34,416 nt of DNA from Sphingomonas sp. GTDB taxonomy: Bacteria > Pseudomonadota > Alphaproteobacteria > Sphingomonadales > Sphingomonadaceae. The translations under genes were made by a program, and so were the position numbers. Positions 1-11,604 of this stretch are shown here, in pieces; position 1 is the first letter of the stretch, and every line of letters starts with the position of its first letter. The DNA lies in NCBI RefSeq assembly GCF_026460985.1, contig NZ_JAPKNM010000088.1, positions 1 through 34,416 on the forward strand. The letters run 5' to 3'. A model generated the notes under the pieces. That model worked only from the letters and a program-made list of their open reading frames with translations. It was not told the origin of the DNA and did not search any database.

Positions 1-1035
1 TTCATCACCAACCCGGAGAAGATGACGGTCGAGCTCGCCGATCCGTACATCCTGATCCACGAGAAGAAGCTGTCGAACCTGCAGGCGATGCTCCCGATCC
101 TGGAAGCCGTCGTCCAGTCGGGCCGTCCGCTGCTGATCATCGCCGAGGACATCGAGGGCGAGGCTCTGGCCACGCTCGTTGTCAACAAGCTGCGTGGCGG
201 CCTCAAGGTCGCGGCGGTCAAGGCGCCGGGCTTCGGCGATCGCCGCAAGGCGATGCTCGAGGACATCGCGATCCTCACCAAGGGCGAGGTCATCTCGGAG
301 GATCTCGGCATCAAGCTCGAGAGCGTCACGCTCGGCATGCTCGGCACCGCCAAGCGCGTCTCGATCGACAAGGACAACACCACCATCGTCGACGGTGCGG
401 GTGAAGCCGATGCGATCAAGGGCCGCACCGACGCGATCCGCCAGCAGATCGAGAACACCACCAGCGATTACGACCGCGAGAAGCTCCAGGAGCGTCTCGC
501 CAAGCTCGCCGGCGGCGTTGCCGTGATCAAGGTGGGCGGCGCTTCGGAAGTCGAGGTCAAGGAGCGCAAGGATCGCGTCGACGACGCGCTGCACGCGACC
601 CGCGCGGCCGTGGAAGAGGGCATCGTCCCCGGCGGCGGCACGGCCCTGCTCTACGCGACCAAGGCGATCGAAGGCCTCAAGGGCGCCAATGACGACCAGA
701 CCCGCGGCGTCGATATCGTCCGCAAGGCGCTCTACGCGCCGGTCCGCCAGATCGCGCAGAACGCCGGTCACGACGGTGCGGTGATCTCGGGCAAGCTGCT
801 CGACGGCGGCGACTCGAACCTCGGCTTCAATGCCCAGACCGAGACCTATGAGAACCTGGTCGCGGCCGGCGTGATCGACCCGACCAAGGTCGTGCGCACC
901 GCGCTCCAGGATGCGGCCTCGGTCGCCGGCCTGCTCATCACCACCGAAGCGGCGGTGAGCGAGCTGCCGGAAGACAAGCCCGCCATGCCCGCGATGGGCG
1001 GCGGCATGGGCGGCATGGGCGGCATGGACTTCTAA
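1..1035 (+). CDS. groL: Chaperonin GroEL (HSP60), C-terminal part
   Basis: The reading frame is open from the first base (FITNPEK precedes the first Met), so this is the 3' portion of a gene that starts outside the window. It aligns by eye with GroEL from about residue 200 to the end: [17 protein letters not shown], the [13 protein letters not shown] segment of the apical domain, and [13 protein letters not shown], which holds the ATPase aspartate (Asp398 in E. coli). It ends in the Gly/Met tail [11 protein letters not shown] typical of group I chaperonins. GroEL forms a 14-mer cytosolic folding chamber with GroES. It is followed by a strong intrinsic terminator and so is the last gene of its unit. 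Identification is secure; whether this is the only groEL copy in the genome cannot be seen. Confidence 0.98.
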   Translation, partial: FITNPEKMTVELADPYILIHEKKLSNLQAMLPILEAVVQSGRPLLIIAEDIEGEALATLVVNKLRGGLKVAAVKAPGFGDRRKAMLEDIAILTKGEVISEDLGIKLESVTLGMLGTAKRVSIDKDNTTIVDGAGEADAIKGRTDAIRQQIENTTSDYDREKLQERLAKLAGGVAVIKVGGASEVEVKERKDRVDDALHATRAAVEEGIVPGGGTALLYATKAIEGLKGANDDQTRGVDIVRKALYAPVRQIAQNAGHDGAVISGKLLDGGDSNLGFNAQTETYENLVAAGVIDPTKVVRTALQDAASVAGLLITTEAAVSELPEDKPAMPAMGGGMGGMGGMDF

Positions 1036-1059
1036 GTCCTTCCGTTTGTTGAATATGCG

Positions 1060-1094
1060 AAGGGCCGGGGAAACCCGGCCCTTCTGCTTTTTTT
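1060..1094 (+). terminator. Intrinsic terminator after groEL
   Basis: A perfect 10-bp GC-rich stem (AAGGGCCGGG / CCCGGCCCTT, 1060-1069 with 1074-1083) closes a GAAA tetraloop and is followed by CTGC and a run of seven T (1088-1094). It lies 25 bp after the groEL stop, as expected for a rho-independent terminator. Confidence 0.93.
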
Positions 1095-1187
1095 GCGACG
1101 AACTCTGCGACAAAGGCGCTACACGGCCTTGACCCCGGAGCTCGGATTGGGGAACGCAGAAGCCTGAAAAGCTAGGGGGTTGCGTAC

Positions 1188-1412
1188 GTGTTCAGTTGGG
1201 TTGCCGGACGGTTGCGGTGCTTCAGCGGGAAGCATGATCGTTCGGAAAAGCATATCGAGCGTCCCGCGAGCGACGAACGTTTCGTCAGCAAGTGCCGCTT
1301 CTGCGGAACGCCGATGCGCCGCCGCGCCAAGCGCGACTGGGTGGTGATCTCGCGCGCCGAGTATCGCGACGTGCGCCGCAGCGCCAGCGGCCGGGGTGTA
1401 TTAGCCCCCTAA
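1188..1412 (+). CDS. Small CxxC protein, function unknown
   Basis: A 74-residue basic protein with a GTG start preceded by AGGGGG (1174-1179) at good spacing. The central motif KCRFCGTPMRRRAKRDWVVIS contains one CxxC pair in a setting like half of a zinc ribbon, followed by a cluster of Arg/Lys. No second cysteine pair follows, so metal binding would need a dimer or partner (a further single Cys sits near residue 11). No signal peptide or membrane segment is visible. It stands alone between the groEL terminator and the M3 peptidase gene, with its own upstream region. I do not recognise a named family. Coding status is supported by the ribosome-binding site and the structured central motif, but it is short. 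Confidence 0.6.
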   Translation: MFSWVAGRLRCFSGKHDRSEKHIERPASDERFVSKCRFCGTPMRRRAKRDWVVISRAEYRDVRRSASGRGVLAP

Positions 1413-1509
1413 GCCGACAAAGCGCTTTCCTTGGCGCGAAAAGCGCGACAGATTGCCGGCTTCCAACTGCGCGTCGAGCCTACCGGCGCTTCTTCGGGGA
1501 AGCCTTGAA

Positions 1510-3375
1510 ATGACCGAACTATCCCGCCGCGATGCGCTGACCGCCGGCGCGCTGGCGACGCTTGCCATGTCCGCTCCAGGCTGGGCGCGGGCCGCCGCCG
1601 AGCCCGCCGGAGGCCCCGCATGGGACCTCACCGAAATCTATGCCGACGAAGCCGCCTGGGACACGGCCCGCAAGGGCGCGCTCGCCGCGCTTCCCGCCAT
1701 CGCCAAGTACAAGGGCCGGCTCGGCGAGAGCGCCGCGGTGCTCGCCGAGGCGCTCGTGCTCCAGTCCGATCTCGGCAAGACGATCGGCCGGGTCTACACC
1801 TATGTGAGCCTCAAGGGCGACGAGGACGTCCGCGTCGCCGCCTGGCAGGAGAAGCAGGCGCAGGCGATCGACCTCTACACCGCATTCGGCGAAGCCACCG
1901 CCTGGTTCGCTCCCGAGATCCTCGCTTTGGGCAAGCCGAAGATCGACGGCTTCGTCGCCGCCAATCCGACGCTCAAGGCGCGCTTCGACTATTATCTCGC
2001 CAACATCGTCCGCCAGGCCGAGCACACGCTCTCGCCCGAGGGCGAGGCGCTCCTTGCGAGCGCGACCGCGCCGCTCCAGGCGCCGGGCGACATTTCGGGC
2101 CAGCTCCGCTCGTCGGACATCCCCTGGCCGACGATCAAGCTCTCCGACGGCAAGGAAGTCCGGCTCGACAGCCAGGGCTATACGCTCAATCGCGACGCCC
2201 CCAACCGCGCCGACCGCAAGGCGGTGTTCGACGCCTTCTGGGGCGCGCACGGCAAGTTCCAGAACTCGTTCGGCGCGACCTACAACGCCAAGGTCAAGAG
2301 CGACATCTTCTACGCCAAGGCGCGGAAATACCCGACCTCGCTCGCCAGCGCGCTCTCGGGCGCCAACGTGCCCGAGGCGGTCTATCGCACCCTCGTCGCC
2401 GAGACGAACAAGGGCCTGCCCCAGCTCCACCGCTATTTCGATCTGCGCCGCCGGATGCTCAAGCTTCCCGACATCGCCTATTACGACATCTATCCGCCCC
2501 TGGTGTCGCTCGATCGCCCGTTCAACCTCGACCAGATGCGCACGCTGACGCTCGAGGCGGTCAAGCCGCTCGGGCCCGACTATCAGGCGCGCATCGCCAA
2601 GGCGAGCGCGGCGAAGTGGATGGATCCCTGGCCGCGCGAGGGCAAGCGCCCCGGCGCGTACATGCAGCCCGGCGCCTATGAAGTGCATCCCTATCTGCTG
2701 CTCAACCTGTCCGAGAAATATGACGGGCTGAGCACCTATGCGCACGAATGGGGCCACGCGCTCCACTCGCTGCTCGCCAATTCGGCCCAGCCCTATGAGA
2801 AGGCCGACTATCCGATCTTCCTCGCCGAGATCGCCTCGACGCTCAACGAGCAGCTGCTCGTCGCGCACATGCTGAAGGGCGCGAAGACCAAGGAGGAGAA
2901 GCTCTTCTATCTCGGCCAGCAGATGGAGAATTTCCGCGGCACCTTCTTCCGTCAGACGATGTTCGCCGAGTTCGAACTGAAGGCGCACGACCTGGCCGAG
3001 GCGGGCGAAGGGCTGTCGGGCAAGAAGTTCACCGAGGTCTATTTCGACCTGCTACGGCGCTATCACGGGCCGAATATGGGTCTCGATCCCGCTTATGGGA
3101 ACGAATGGGCCTTCATCCCGCACTTCTACAACAGCTTCTACGTCTACCAATATGCCACCTGCATCGCCGCGGCGACCTACTTCGCCCAGCAAATCCTCAA
3201 GGGCGGCGCAAAGGAGCGCGACAATTACCTGTCGGTGCTGAAGGCGGGCGGCTCGGACTATCCGGTCGACATCCTCAAGCGCGCCGGCCTCGATATGGCG
3301 TCGCCGGCGCCCTACCGGGCGCTCGTCGCGACCTTCAAGGACACGCTAGACCAGGCCGAGGCATTGCTGGCCTGA
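1510..3375 (+). CDS. M3 family oligoendopeptidase F-like metallopeptidase, Tat-exported
   Basis: A 621-residue zinc metallopeptidase of the M3/PepF type, which cleaves short peptides. The active site HEWGH is at residues 412-416, with the third ligand region EIASTLNE about 30 residues later, the classic M3 arrangement. The N-terminus reads SRRDALTAGALATLAMS and ends in GWARA, a twin-arginine signal followed by a hydrophobic stretch and an Ala-x-Ala-like cleavage site, so the enzyme is predicted in the periplasm. I chose the ATG at 1510 because it gives this signal sequence directly and has GGGGAAG upstream; the open frame extends to 1453 without adding sensible sequence. PepF is cytosolic in Gram-positives, so the export signal is notable. 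The gene appears monocistronic and converges with the gene at 3416. Confidence 0.93.
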   Translation: MTELSRRDALTAGALATLAMSAPGWARAAAEPAGGPAWDLTEIYADEAAWDTARKGALAALPAIAKYKGRLGESAAVLAEALVLQSDLGKTIGRVYTYVSLKGDEDVRVAAWQEKQAQAIDLYTAFGEATAWFAPEILALGKPKIDGFVAANPTLKARFDYYLANIVRQAEHTLSPEGEALLASATAPLQAPGDISGQLRSSDIPWPTIKLSDGKEVRLDSQGYTLNRDAPNRADRKAVFDAFWGAHGKFQNSFGATYNAKVKSDIFYAKARKYPTSLASALSGANVPEAVYRTLVAETNKGLPQLHRYFDLRRRMLKLPDIAYYDIYPPLVSLDRPFNLDQMRTLTLEAVKPLGPDYQARIAKASAAKWMDPWPREGKRPGAYMQPGAYEVHPYLLLNLSEKYDGLSTYAHEWGHALHSLLANSAQPYEKADYPIFLAEIASTLNEQLLVAHMLKGAKTKEEKLFYLGQQMENFRGTFFRQTMFAEFELKAHDLAEAGEGLSGKKFTEVYFDLLRRYHGPNMGLDPAYGNEWAFIPHFYNSFYVYQYATCIAAATYFAQQILKGGAKERDNYLSVLKAGGSDYPVDILKRAGLDMASPAPYRALVATFKDTLDQAEALLA

Positions 3376-3415
3376 CCGAAATGCGAGCGCGGCCCCCGAC
3401 CGCGCTCGCCGGACG

Positions 3416-4474
3416 TCACTTCTTCATCGCGTCGATGATCTTCTTGACGTCCTGGCTGCACCCGCGCGGGAGGACGAGCACATCGTCCCCCGCCGCGACC
3501 ACGATCAGGTCGCGCACGCCGACCAGCGCGATGCGCCTGCCCGCCTCGCTGCGCACGAGGCAATTCTCCGCATCGATCGCGACGACGTCGCCCCGGCAGA
3601 CATTGCCCTGCACGTCGCATTCGCTGATCGCGTGGAGCGCATCCCAGCTCCCGACATCGCTCCATCCCATCGCGACCGGGACCACGGCGACGCGCGGCGC
3701 CTTCTCCATCACGGCATAGTCGATCGAATCGGCCGGCGAGGCTGCGAATTCCTCCGCGTCGGGCCAGATCCGATTCCCGTCGCGCCGCGCCTTCTCCATC
3801 GCCCGCTGCGCCGCCACCAGCATGGCCGGCGCGAAGACGCTGAGCGCGCCGAGATACATGTCGGCGCGAAACAGGAAGATCCCGCCGTTCCAGGCATGGT
3901 CCCCCGACGCAAGCATCGCCTCGGCCTTGTCGCGCGGCGGCTTCTCGACGAACCGGTCGACCCGGTGGACGCCCTCGGCGATCTCCTCGCCCACCTTGAT
4001 CCAGCCATAGCCGGTCTCGGGCGCGTCCGGCGAGATCCCGAAGGTCACCAGCCACCCCTCGTGCACCAGGGGCAGCGCGGCATGGACCGCCGCATGGAAG
4101 GCCTCCACATCGGCGATCACGTGGTCCGACGGCATCACCAGGATCGGATCGCTACCGCCCCCCGCCGTGATCGCTGCGAGGGCGATCGCCGGCGCGGTGT
4201 TGCGCCCCATCGGCTCGAGCACCAGCGCCTGCGCCTCGGCGGCGACGCCGGCGAGCTGCTCCTCGACCTGGTCGGCATGGAAGGCATTCGCGACGACGAT
4301 CGGCCGGGCGAAACGCTCGCCGGCGGTGCGCCGCGCGGTCAATTGCAGCATCGTCTCCTCGGCGGTGAGCGCCAGCAATTGCTTGGGCTGCTCGGGGCGC
4401 GACAACGGCCACAGCCGGCTTCCCCATCCTCCCGAAAGGATGACGGGAATGATCGGCTTTGCTTCCGGCATCAC
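3416..4474 (-). CDS. manC: Mannose-1-phosphate guanylyltransferase (GDP-mannose pyrophosphorylase)
   Basis: A 352-residue nucleotidyltransferase that makes GDP-mannose from mannose-1-phosphate and GTP in the cytosol, feeding surface polysaccharide synthesis. The N-terminal signature LSGGWGSRLWPLSR, followed by PKQ at about residues 30-32, is the pyrophosphorylase nucleotide-binding motif. Further family motifs include EPMGRNTAPAIALA, MPSDHVI, FVEKP and WNGGIFLFRAD. At this length it has the guanylyltransferase domain without the mannose-6-phosphate isomerase domain found in bifunctional relatives of about 470 residues. It is divergent from the exopolysaccharide module at 4639, with a 164-bp shared upstream region, so co-regulation with polysaccharide production is plausible. 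A GGGAG lies upstream of the tandem ATG ATG; either could start. Confidence 0.93.
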   Translation of the reverse strand: MMPEAKPIIPVILSGGWGSRLWPLSRPEQPKQLLALTAEETMLQLTARRTAGERFARPIVVANAFHADQVEEQLAGVAAEAQALVLEPMGRNTAPAIALAAITAGGGSDPILVMPSDHVIADVEAFHAAVHAALPLVHEGWLVTFGISPDAPETGYGWIKVGEEIAEGVHRVDRFVEKPPRDKAEAMLASGDHAWNGGIFLFRADMYLGALSVFAPAMLVAAQRAMEKARRDGNRIWPDAEEFAASPADSIDYAVMEKAPRVAVVPVAMGWSDVGSWDALHAISECDVQGNVCRGDVVAIDAENCLVRSEAGRRIALVGVRDLIVVAAGDDVLVLPRGCSQDVKKIIDAMKK

Positions 4475-4638
4475 GAAGGGCTCCCTGTTTAGGCCGTGGA
4501 TATAGATACTTGCCCCGAGAGGTTAAACGGCATGTCTCCGGAACGGTTGCGTCCCGAGGCCCCCGCTTAAAGCATCTTCGTTCCGCCTGCGATGCATGTC
4601 GGGTTTGTTTACACTTAGCCGATAGTGCTGGATCCGCC

Positions 4639-6027
4639 ATGATCCGCCTGTTCAAGCATTACGTGCCCAATGCCGTGCTGCTGCTCGGTCTGCTCGATAT
4701 CGTCCTGCTGGTCGTGGCGGGCGAGCTCGGCTGGATCCTGCGCGAGCACCAATTGGGCATGGCCCCCACCGCCACCTCCGACCGCATGCCGCAGTTGCTG
4801 AGCTACATGGCCTTCATCGAAGTGGCGATGATCGCGGTCGGCGTCTACGGCGCCGACGCGCTCCAGTCGCTCCGCTATGCCACCGCCAGGCTGATCGTGG
4901 CGATCTCGCTGGGCGTGATCGGGCTGAGCGTGCTCTATTTCCTGATCCCCCAGATCAGCTTCTGGCGCTCCAACCTGCTCTACGCGATGGGCGTATCGGT
5001 CCTGCTGCTGATCTTCCTGCGCATCCTGCTCGGCAAGACCTTGGGCAGCCAGGCGTTCAAGCGCCGCATCGTCGTCCTCGGCGCCGGCCCGCGCGCCGCC
5101 CGGCTCAAGCTGCTGTCGAAGACGCCCGGCGCGGGTTTCGCGGTGGTCGGCTACGTCTCGATGAGCGAGGCCAACCGCGTCATCCCCGAGGCGATCGCGC
5201 GCGACGCCATCTACAACCTCGCCGATCACGTCGTGCTGCTCAACGCCAGCGAAGTCGTGCTCGCGCTCGAGGAACGGCGCAACGCGCTTCCGCTCAAGGA
5301 CCTGCTGCGCATCAAGACCACCGGCGTCCATGTCAACGAGATCTCGACCTTCCTCGAGCGCGAGACCGGCCGCGTCGACCTCGACAGCGTCAATCCGAGC
5401 TGGCTGATCTTCTCCGACGGTTTCTCCTCGGGCCGCATGGTCTCGAGCGCCTTCAAGCGCCTGTTCGACATCAGCGCCAGCCTGGTGCTGCTGATCCTGA
5501 CGCTCCCGATCGTCCTGGTCACCGCCGTCGCGATTCGGCTCGAGAGCAAGGGCCCGGCCTTCTACCGCCAGCGCCGCGTCGGGCTGTACGGCGTGGGCTT
5601 CGACGTCATCAAGCTGCGCTCGATGCGCCAGGATGCCGAAGCGGGCGGCAAGGCGGTCTGGGCCGAGAAGGACGACCCCCGGATCACGCGCATCGGCCGG
5701 ATCATCCGCAAGCTGCGCGTCGACGAGCTGCCGCAATGCTGGAGCGTCCTGAAGGGCGAGATGAGCTTCGTGGGTCCGCGTCCCGAACGCCCCCAGTTCG
5801 TCGAGGACCTCGAGCAGAAGCTGCCTTATTATGCCGAGCGCCACATGGTGAAGCCCGGCATCACCGGTTGGGCGCAGATCAACTACCCCTATGGCGCCTC
5901 GATCGAGGATTCGCGCCAGAAGCTCGAATATGACCTGTTCTACGCCAAGAACTATTCTCCCTTCCTCGACCTGCTGATCCTGCTCCAGACGATCCGCGTG
6001 GTGCTCTTCCCCGAAGGCGCGCGCTGA
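4639..6027 (+). CDS. Initiating sugar transferase of the XrtA/PEP-CTERM-associated exopolysaccharide system (TIGR03013-like)
   Basis: A 462-residue polyprenyl-phosphate glycosylphosphotransferase that would load the first sugar phosphate onto undecaprenyl phosphate at the inner membrane. The N-terminal half has several hydrophobic segments (from about residue 10 to 135), then a nucleotide-binding-like region (RRIVVLGAGPRAARL). The C-terminal bacterial sugar transferase domain starts near residue 272 (KRLFDIS), with KLRSMRQDAE, KLRVDELPQCWSVLKGEMS, VGPRPERPQF and KPGITGWAQINYPYG. The ATG at 4639 is chosen because MIRLFKHYVPNAVLLLG matches the start of this family; the frame is open further upstream but the extra sequence is not protein-like. 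It overlaps prsK by one base (TGATG), pointing to translational coupling. Confidence 0.93.
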   Translation: MIRLFKHYVPNAVLLLGLLDIVLLVVAGELGWILREHQLGMAPTATSDRMPQLLSYMAFIEVAMIAVGVYGADALQSLRYATARLIVAISLGVIGLSVLYFLIPQISFWRSNLLYAMGVSVLLLIFLRILLGKTLGSQAFKRRIVVLGAGPRAARLKLLSKTPGAGFAVVGYVSMSEANRVIPEAIARDAIYNLADHVVLLNASEVVLALEERRNALPLKDLLRIKTTGVHVNEISTFLERETGRVDLDSVNPSWLIFSDGFSSGRMVSSAFKRLFDISASLVLLILTLPIVLVTAVAIRLESKGPAFYRQRRVGLYGVGFDVIKLRSMRQDAEAGGKAVWAEKDDPRITRIGRIIRKLRVDELPQCWSVLKGEMSFVGPRPERPQFVEDLEQKLPYYAERHMVKPGITGWAQINYPYGASIEDSRQKLEYDLFYAKNYSPFLDLLILLQTIRVVLFPEGAR

Positions 6028-8080
6028 TGACCACGACGCTGATCCTGTGGAGCCACGCACTCGCGGCCCTGCTGTTCGGCGGCCTCGCATTGTGGACGGT
6101 CCGCGGCGCGGCGATCGGCCTGCCGCGCCGCCCGCTGGCGACCGCGCTGGCGCTCACCTCGCTCTGGGCGCTCGCCGTGGCCGGGATCGGCGCCGGCGAG
6201 ATGGTGACGCGGATCTTCGAGACGCTGCGCAACTTGGCCTGGCTCGGCTTCATGATCACGCTGCACCGGCGCGACGCCAATGTGCGCCCGCCGCTGGCGC
6301 TCGGCACCGTCTATGGCGTGGTGGCGCTGGTCAGCATCGGCACGCTGGCGCTCCACATCGCCGCCAGCGTCGACACGCGCGAGGCGGCGGAGCAGATCGA
6401 AAGCGCGGTGCTGCTCCTTCGCATGCTCGTCGCGGTCGCCGCATTGGTGCTGGTCCAGGCACTCCATGCCGCGCTCAACCCCCAGGCGGGCGGCGGCCTG
6501 CGCTGGATCGCGACCGCGCTCGCCGGGCTGTGGATCGCCGAGTTCCTGCTCTTCTGCACCGAATATCTCGGTGCCCAACCGCAACCGCAATCGATCGCCG
6601 CGCGCGGGGTGGCAATGGTCGCGGTCGCGCTGGCGATGGTCACCGCGCTCCTGCGCAAGGGCGAGCTGAACGTCCAGGTCTCGCGCACCGTCGCCTATCA
6701 GTCGCTGTCGCTCGTCGCGATCGGTGCCTATTTCGCGCTGCTCGCGCTCGCCACCAGCGCGCTCGCCACCATCGGCGGCAGCAATGCCCGCGTGTTCCAG
6801 ACCGCCTTCGTGCTCGGTTCGACCGCGGCGATCCTGACGCTCGTCTCCAATGGCTGGCTACGCGCCTGGACCAAGGTCAAGCTCGCCAAGCATTTCTTCC
6901 GCCACCGCTACGACTATCGCGCCGAGTGGATGCGCTTCACCGAGACGCTGGGCGCCCCCGACGGCACCGCGCCGCTCGACGAGCGCATCGTCAAGGCGAT
7001 CGCGGACTTGACCGAATCGCCCGCGGGCCTGCTGCTGGTGCCCGACGGCACCGGGCTCGGACTCGGCGCGAGCTGGAACTGGGACCGCAGCCTCTTCCCC
7101 GCCGCGAGCGACACGCCGCTCGCCGATCATCTCGCCGGTACCGGCCGGATCATCGAGCTCGACGGCGTCCGCAAGGACCCGCATGGCCCCGATGCCGGGG
7201 CCGTCCCGGCATGGATGCTCGATATCGCCGATGCGTGGGTCGTCGTGCCGCTGCCGCACATGGAAAGCCTCGCCGGCGCGATCCTGCTCGCGCGCCCGCC
7301 GCTCGATCGCGCGCTCGACTGGGAGGATTTCGACCTGTTGAAGGTCGCGGGCCGCCAGGTCGCTAGCCATCTCGCCGAGGCGCGCGCGCAGGAAGCGCTC
7401 GCCGATGCGCAGCGCTTCGACGAGTTCAACCGGCGCTTCGCCTTCATCCTCCACGACATCAAGAACCTGGTGAGCCAGCTGACGCTCACCGCCCGCAACG
7501 CCGAGCGGCATGCCGACAAGCCCGAGTTCCGCGCCGACATGATCGCGACGCTCAAGGATTCGGCCGAGCGGATGAACGCGCTGCTCGCGCGCCTCTCGCA
7601 GCATCATCGCGGACGCAGCGAGGCGCCGCACGCGATCGAGGTCGTGCAATTGGTCCGACGAGTGGCCAACGTTCGCGCGCGCCAGCATCCCGTTCTCCTG
7701 TCCGGCATCGGCACCGCGACGGCGCATGCCGATCCGGTAGGGCTGGAGCAGTTGCTCAACCACCTCGTCCAGAACGCGATCGACGCGAGCCAGGCCGACG
7801 CGCCGGTGACGCTCGCGGTCGGCGCCGACGGGCTCGTCGTTACGATCGACGTGGTCGACCAGGGCTGCGGCATGTCCCCCGCCTTCGTCCGCGACAAATT
7901 GTTCAAGCCTTTCGTCTCGTCCAAGCCCGACGGCTTCGGCATCGGCGCGTTCGAGGCACGCCAGCTCGCCGCGGCGATGGACGGGCGGATCGAAGTCGCC
8001 TCGCGCGAGGGCCAGGGCACGCGCTTCCGCGTGATCCTCAAGGCCGCGCACGCCGCCGATCTCCGCCAGGAGCGCGCCGC

Positions 8081-8084
<4 letters not shown>
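6027..8084 (+). CDS. prsK: XrtA/PEP-CTERM system histidine kinase PrsK
   Basis: A 685-residue membrane sensor kinase. The first 270 or so residues hold a series of hydrophobic helices, followed by a GAF-like domain (roughly 300-460). The phosphoacceptor region is FAFILHDIKNLVSQL with the histidine at residue 476. The ATPase domain has an N box (LNHLVQNAIDAS), a G1 box (VVDQGCGMS), KLFKPFVSSK, GFGIGAFEARQLA and GQGTRFRV. Layout and motifs match PrsK of exosortase-linked exopolysaccharide loci (TIGR02916). It starts in the stop of the sugar transferase gene and its own stop overlaps the prsR start (ATGA), so kinase and regulator should be made in a fixed ratio. The signal sensed is unknown. Confidence 0.93.
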
Positions 8085-9416
<1,332 letters not shown>

Positions 9417-9433
<17 letters not shown>

Positions 9434-11501
9434 GCGCTCCCGCTCCACCCGGCGCAAGCCCGCCTTCCGTCGCCTGATCGTGATCGGCGGCGCGATCGGC
9501 GCGTTCGTCCTGGTGCTCGCGGCGTGGTTCACGCTCGCGCCCGCGCGGCTCGATCCGGCGGCGGCGCAGCAGGCGGTGGAGCGCAGCGGCAAATTGCTCG
9601 AGGCCGGCAATGCCACTGCCGCGCGAGAAGCGGCGTTCGCCGCCGTCCGCGCCGATCCGGGCAATGCCCAGGCGCATCTCACACTGGCCAGGGCCATGCT
9701 TGCGCTCGACGACGGCGCCAGCGCCGAGCCCGAACTGCGGCGCGCCGTCGAAGCCGGCTACAAGCCGAAGCAGGTCGCGCATCTACGCGCGCATGCGCTG
9801 CTCCTCCAGGGCGAGGAAGAAAAGGCGCTTGCCGAGGCCGGCAAGGCCGATCCGCAATATCGCGCTTATGCGCTGCGCATCCGCGCCCGCGCGCTCGCCG
9901 CGCTCGGTAAGCTGCCCCAAGCCTTCGCGGCGATCGACGAGGCCGTCCGCGCCGCACCGCGCGACGCCGAGATCCGGGTCGATTCCGGCCGGCTCAAGCT
10001 CGATGCCGGAGACGTGCTCGGCGCGATCCGCGCCTCCGAACAGGCAGTGAAGCTCAACGGCGGCAATCTCGACGCATTGGTGCTGCGCGGCGAGATGGTG
10101 CGCAGCCAGTTCGGGCTGGTCGCGGCGCTTCCCTGGTTCGAGGCCGCGCTCAAGCGCGACCCCGCCGATCACGGCGCACTGATCGAATATGCCGCGACCT
10201 TGGGCGATGCCGGGCGCACGCTCGATTCGCTCGCGGCGACGCGGCGTGCGCTCGCGGCGCGGCCCGGCAGCCCGCATGCGCTATACCTCCAGGCAGTGAT
10301 CGCCGCGCGCGCCGGCAATACGGATCTGGCGCGCGGCCTGATCGAACGCGCGGGCCCCGGCCTCGCCCAGATCCCCGCCGCGTTGCTGCTCGGCGGCGCG
10401 CTCGACATCGAAGCTGCCGATTACGAGCAGGCGATGGAGAAACTCAAGCCGCTCGTCGCCAACCAGCCGATGAACCTCGCGGCCCGGAAACTGCTCGCGG
10501 TCGCCCTGCTGCGCACCGACAGCGCGCGCAACGCGATCGACCTGCTCCGCCCGGTGATCGAACGCGGCGATGCAGACAGCTATGCGCTGACGCTCGCGGC
10601 GCGCGGTTTCGAGCGCATCGGCGACCGCGCGGCGGCGGCGCAACTGCTCGATCGCGCCGCCTGGCCCGAGCGGGGCGGCACCACTGCCTTCTCCGCCGAG
10701 GACAGTACCATTGTGCTCGCCGCCGATGCGGACCAGCGCGCCGGCGATCCCGCGGCCCTGGTCCCGCTGATCCGCGCGCTGATCGGCCAGGGCGACAAGG
10801 CGGGCGCGCTCGCAAAGGCGCAGGATCTCGCCGCGCGCCATCCGGGCACCCCTGCGGCGCATCTGCTCGTCGGCGATACGTTGATGCTGACGAACCGCTT
10901 CGCCGATGCCGCAGGCGCCTATCGCCGCGCCGCCGACCTTCGCTTCGACGAACCGACGATGCTCCGGCTGATCGAAGCGCTCGATCGCGCCGGCCGAGGC
11001 GCCGACGCCGCGAACGTGCTCGCGTTGTTCCTGTCGCAGAACCCGGTCAACGTCGCCGCATTGCGCCTGTCGGGCGGCTGGCAGCTCGCCGCGGGCGACT
11101 ATGATTCGGCGATCGACACGCTCGAGCTGCTCCGTACGCGCATCGGCGACGGCGACGCCGCGCTCAACGCCGATCTCGCGGTGGCCTATGCCGGCGCGGA
11201 CGAGTTCGAGGCAGCCGAGGATCTCGGCGAGGCGGCCTATGCCCTGGCGCCTGCCAATCCCGTGGCGGCCGACGCTTATGGCTGGGCACTCTACAAGAAC
11301 GGCGACACCGGCGCCGCGGTGGAGCTGCTGCAAAAGGCCGTGCTGCTCGCCCCGCGCCACGCCGGGCTGCGCTGGCACCTCGCCCAAGTCTATGCCGATC
11401 TCGGCCGCAAGCCCGAAGCGCGCCAACAGGCGCAGGCGGCGCTCGCCGACCCGCGCTTCACCGATCGCGCAGCCGCAACGGCGCTGGCGCAGTCGTCATA
11501 A
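9417..11501 (+). CDS. Membrane-anchored tetratricopeptide-repeat protein, PrsT-like
   Basis: A 694-residue protein with a basic N-terminus (SSRKRSRSTRRKPAFRR), one hydrophobic anchor at about 19-40, and then almost entirely Ala/Leu-rich TPR-type helical hairpins, for example GNAQAHLTLARAMLALDDG and NPVAADAYGWALYKNGDTG. It would sit on the periplasmic face of the inner membrane as an assembly scaffold. Position right after prsR is that of PrsT (TIGR02917), the TPR protein of exosortase-linked polysaccharide clusters. PrsT is usually longer (about 900 residues), so I leave the symbol blank. The start codon lies inside prsR (17-bp overlap), making it the fourth gene of a coupled operon. A role in polysaccharide or PEP-CTERM protein export is inference from context. 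Confidence 0.85.
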
Positions 11502-11549
11502 ATAGCATCCCGTCCGATTCCTCAGTTCTTCCTCACTTCCTGCTCATGC

Positions 11550-11579
11550 GGTTCATCCCGGCGCGCGCCAGGATGAACC
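11550..11579. promoter_or_regulatory. Inverted repeat between the prs operon and the next gene
   Basis: A perfect 9-bp inverted repeat (GGTTCATCC / GGATGAACC) flanks a 12-base centre that is itself self-complementary (GGCGCGCGCC). There is no T-run, so it is not a standard terminator. It may be an operator or an RNA hairpin between the two units. Confidence 0.4.
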
Positions 11580-11591
11580 TGTGATTCCCAC

Positions 11592-11597
11592 AGGAGG
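11592..11597 (+). promoter_or_regulatory. Shine-Dalgarno AGGAGG fixing the start at 11605
   Basis: AGGAGG lies 7 bases before the ATG at 11605. The upstream in-frame start at 11581 (GTG) lies before this site and has no ribosome-binding sequence, so 11605 is the better start. Confidence 0.75.
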
Positions 11598-11604
11598 CGA
11601 GCAC

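Noticed and set aside
1519..2988. 489-codon minus-strand frame opposite the M3 peptidase gene (and similar ones at 4615-6090 and 7604-9697)
   Set aside because: Same reason: low-complexity Arg/Glu/Leu-rich translations mirroring real genes.
4475..4638. Sigma-54 promoter for PrsR control of the divergent manC/sugar transferase region
   Set aside because: No GG-N10-GC pair with the surrounding consensus was found on either strand.
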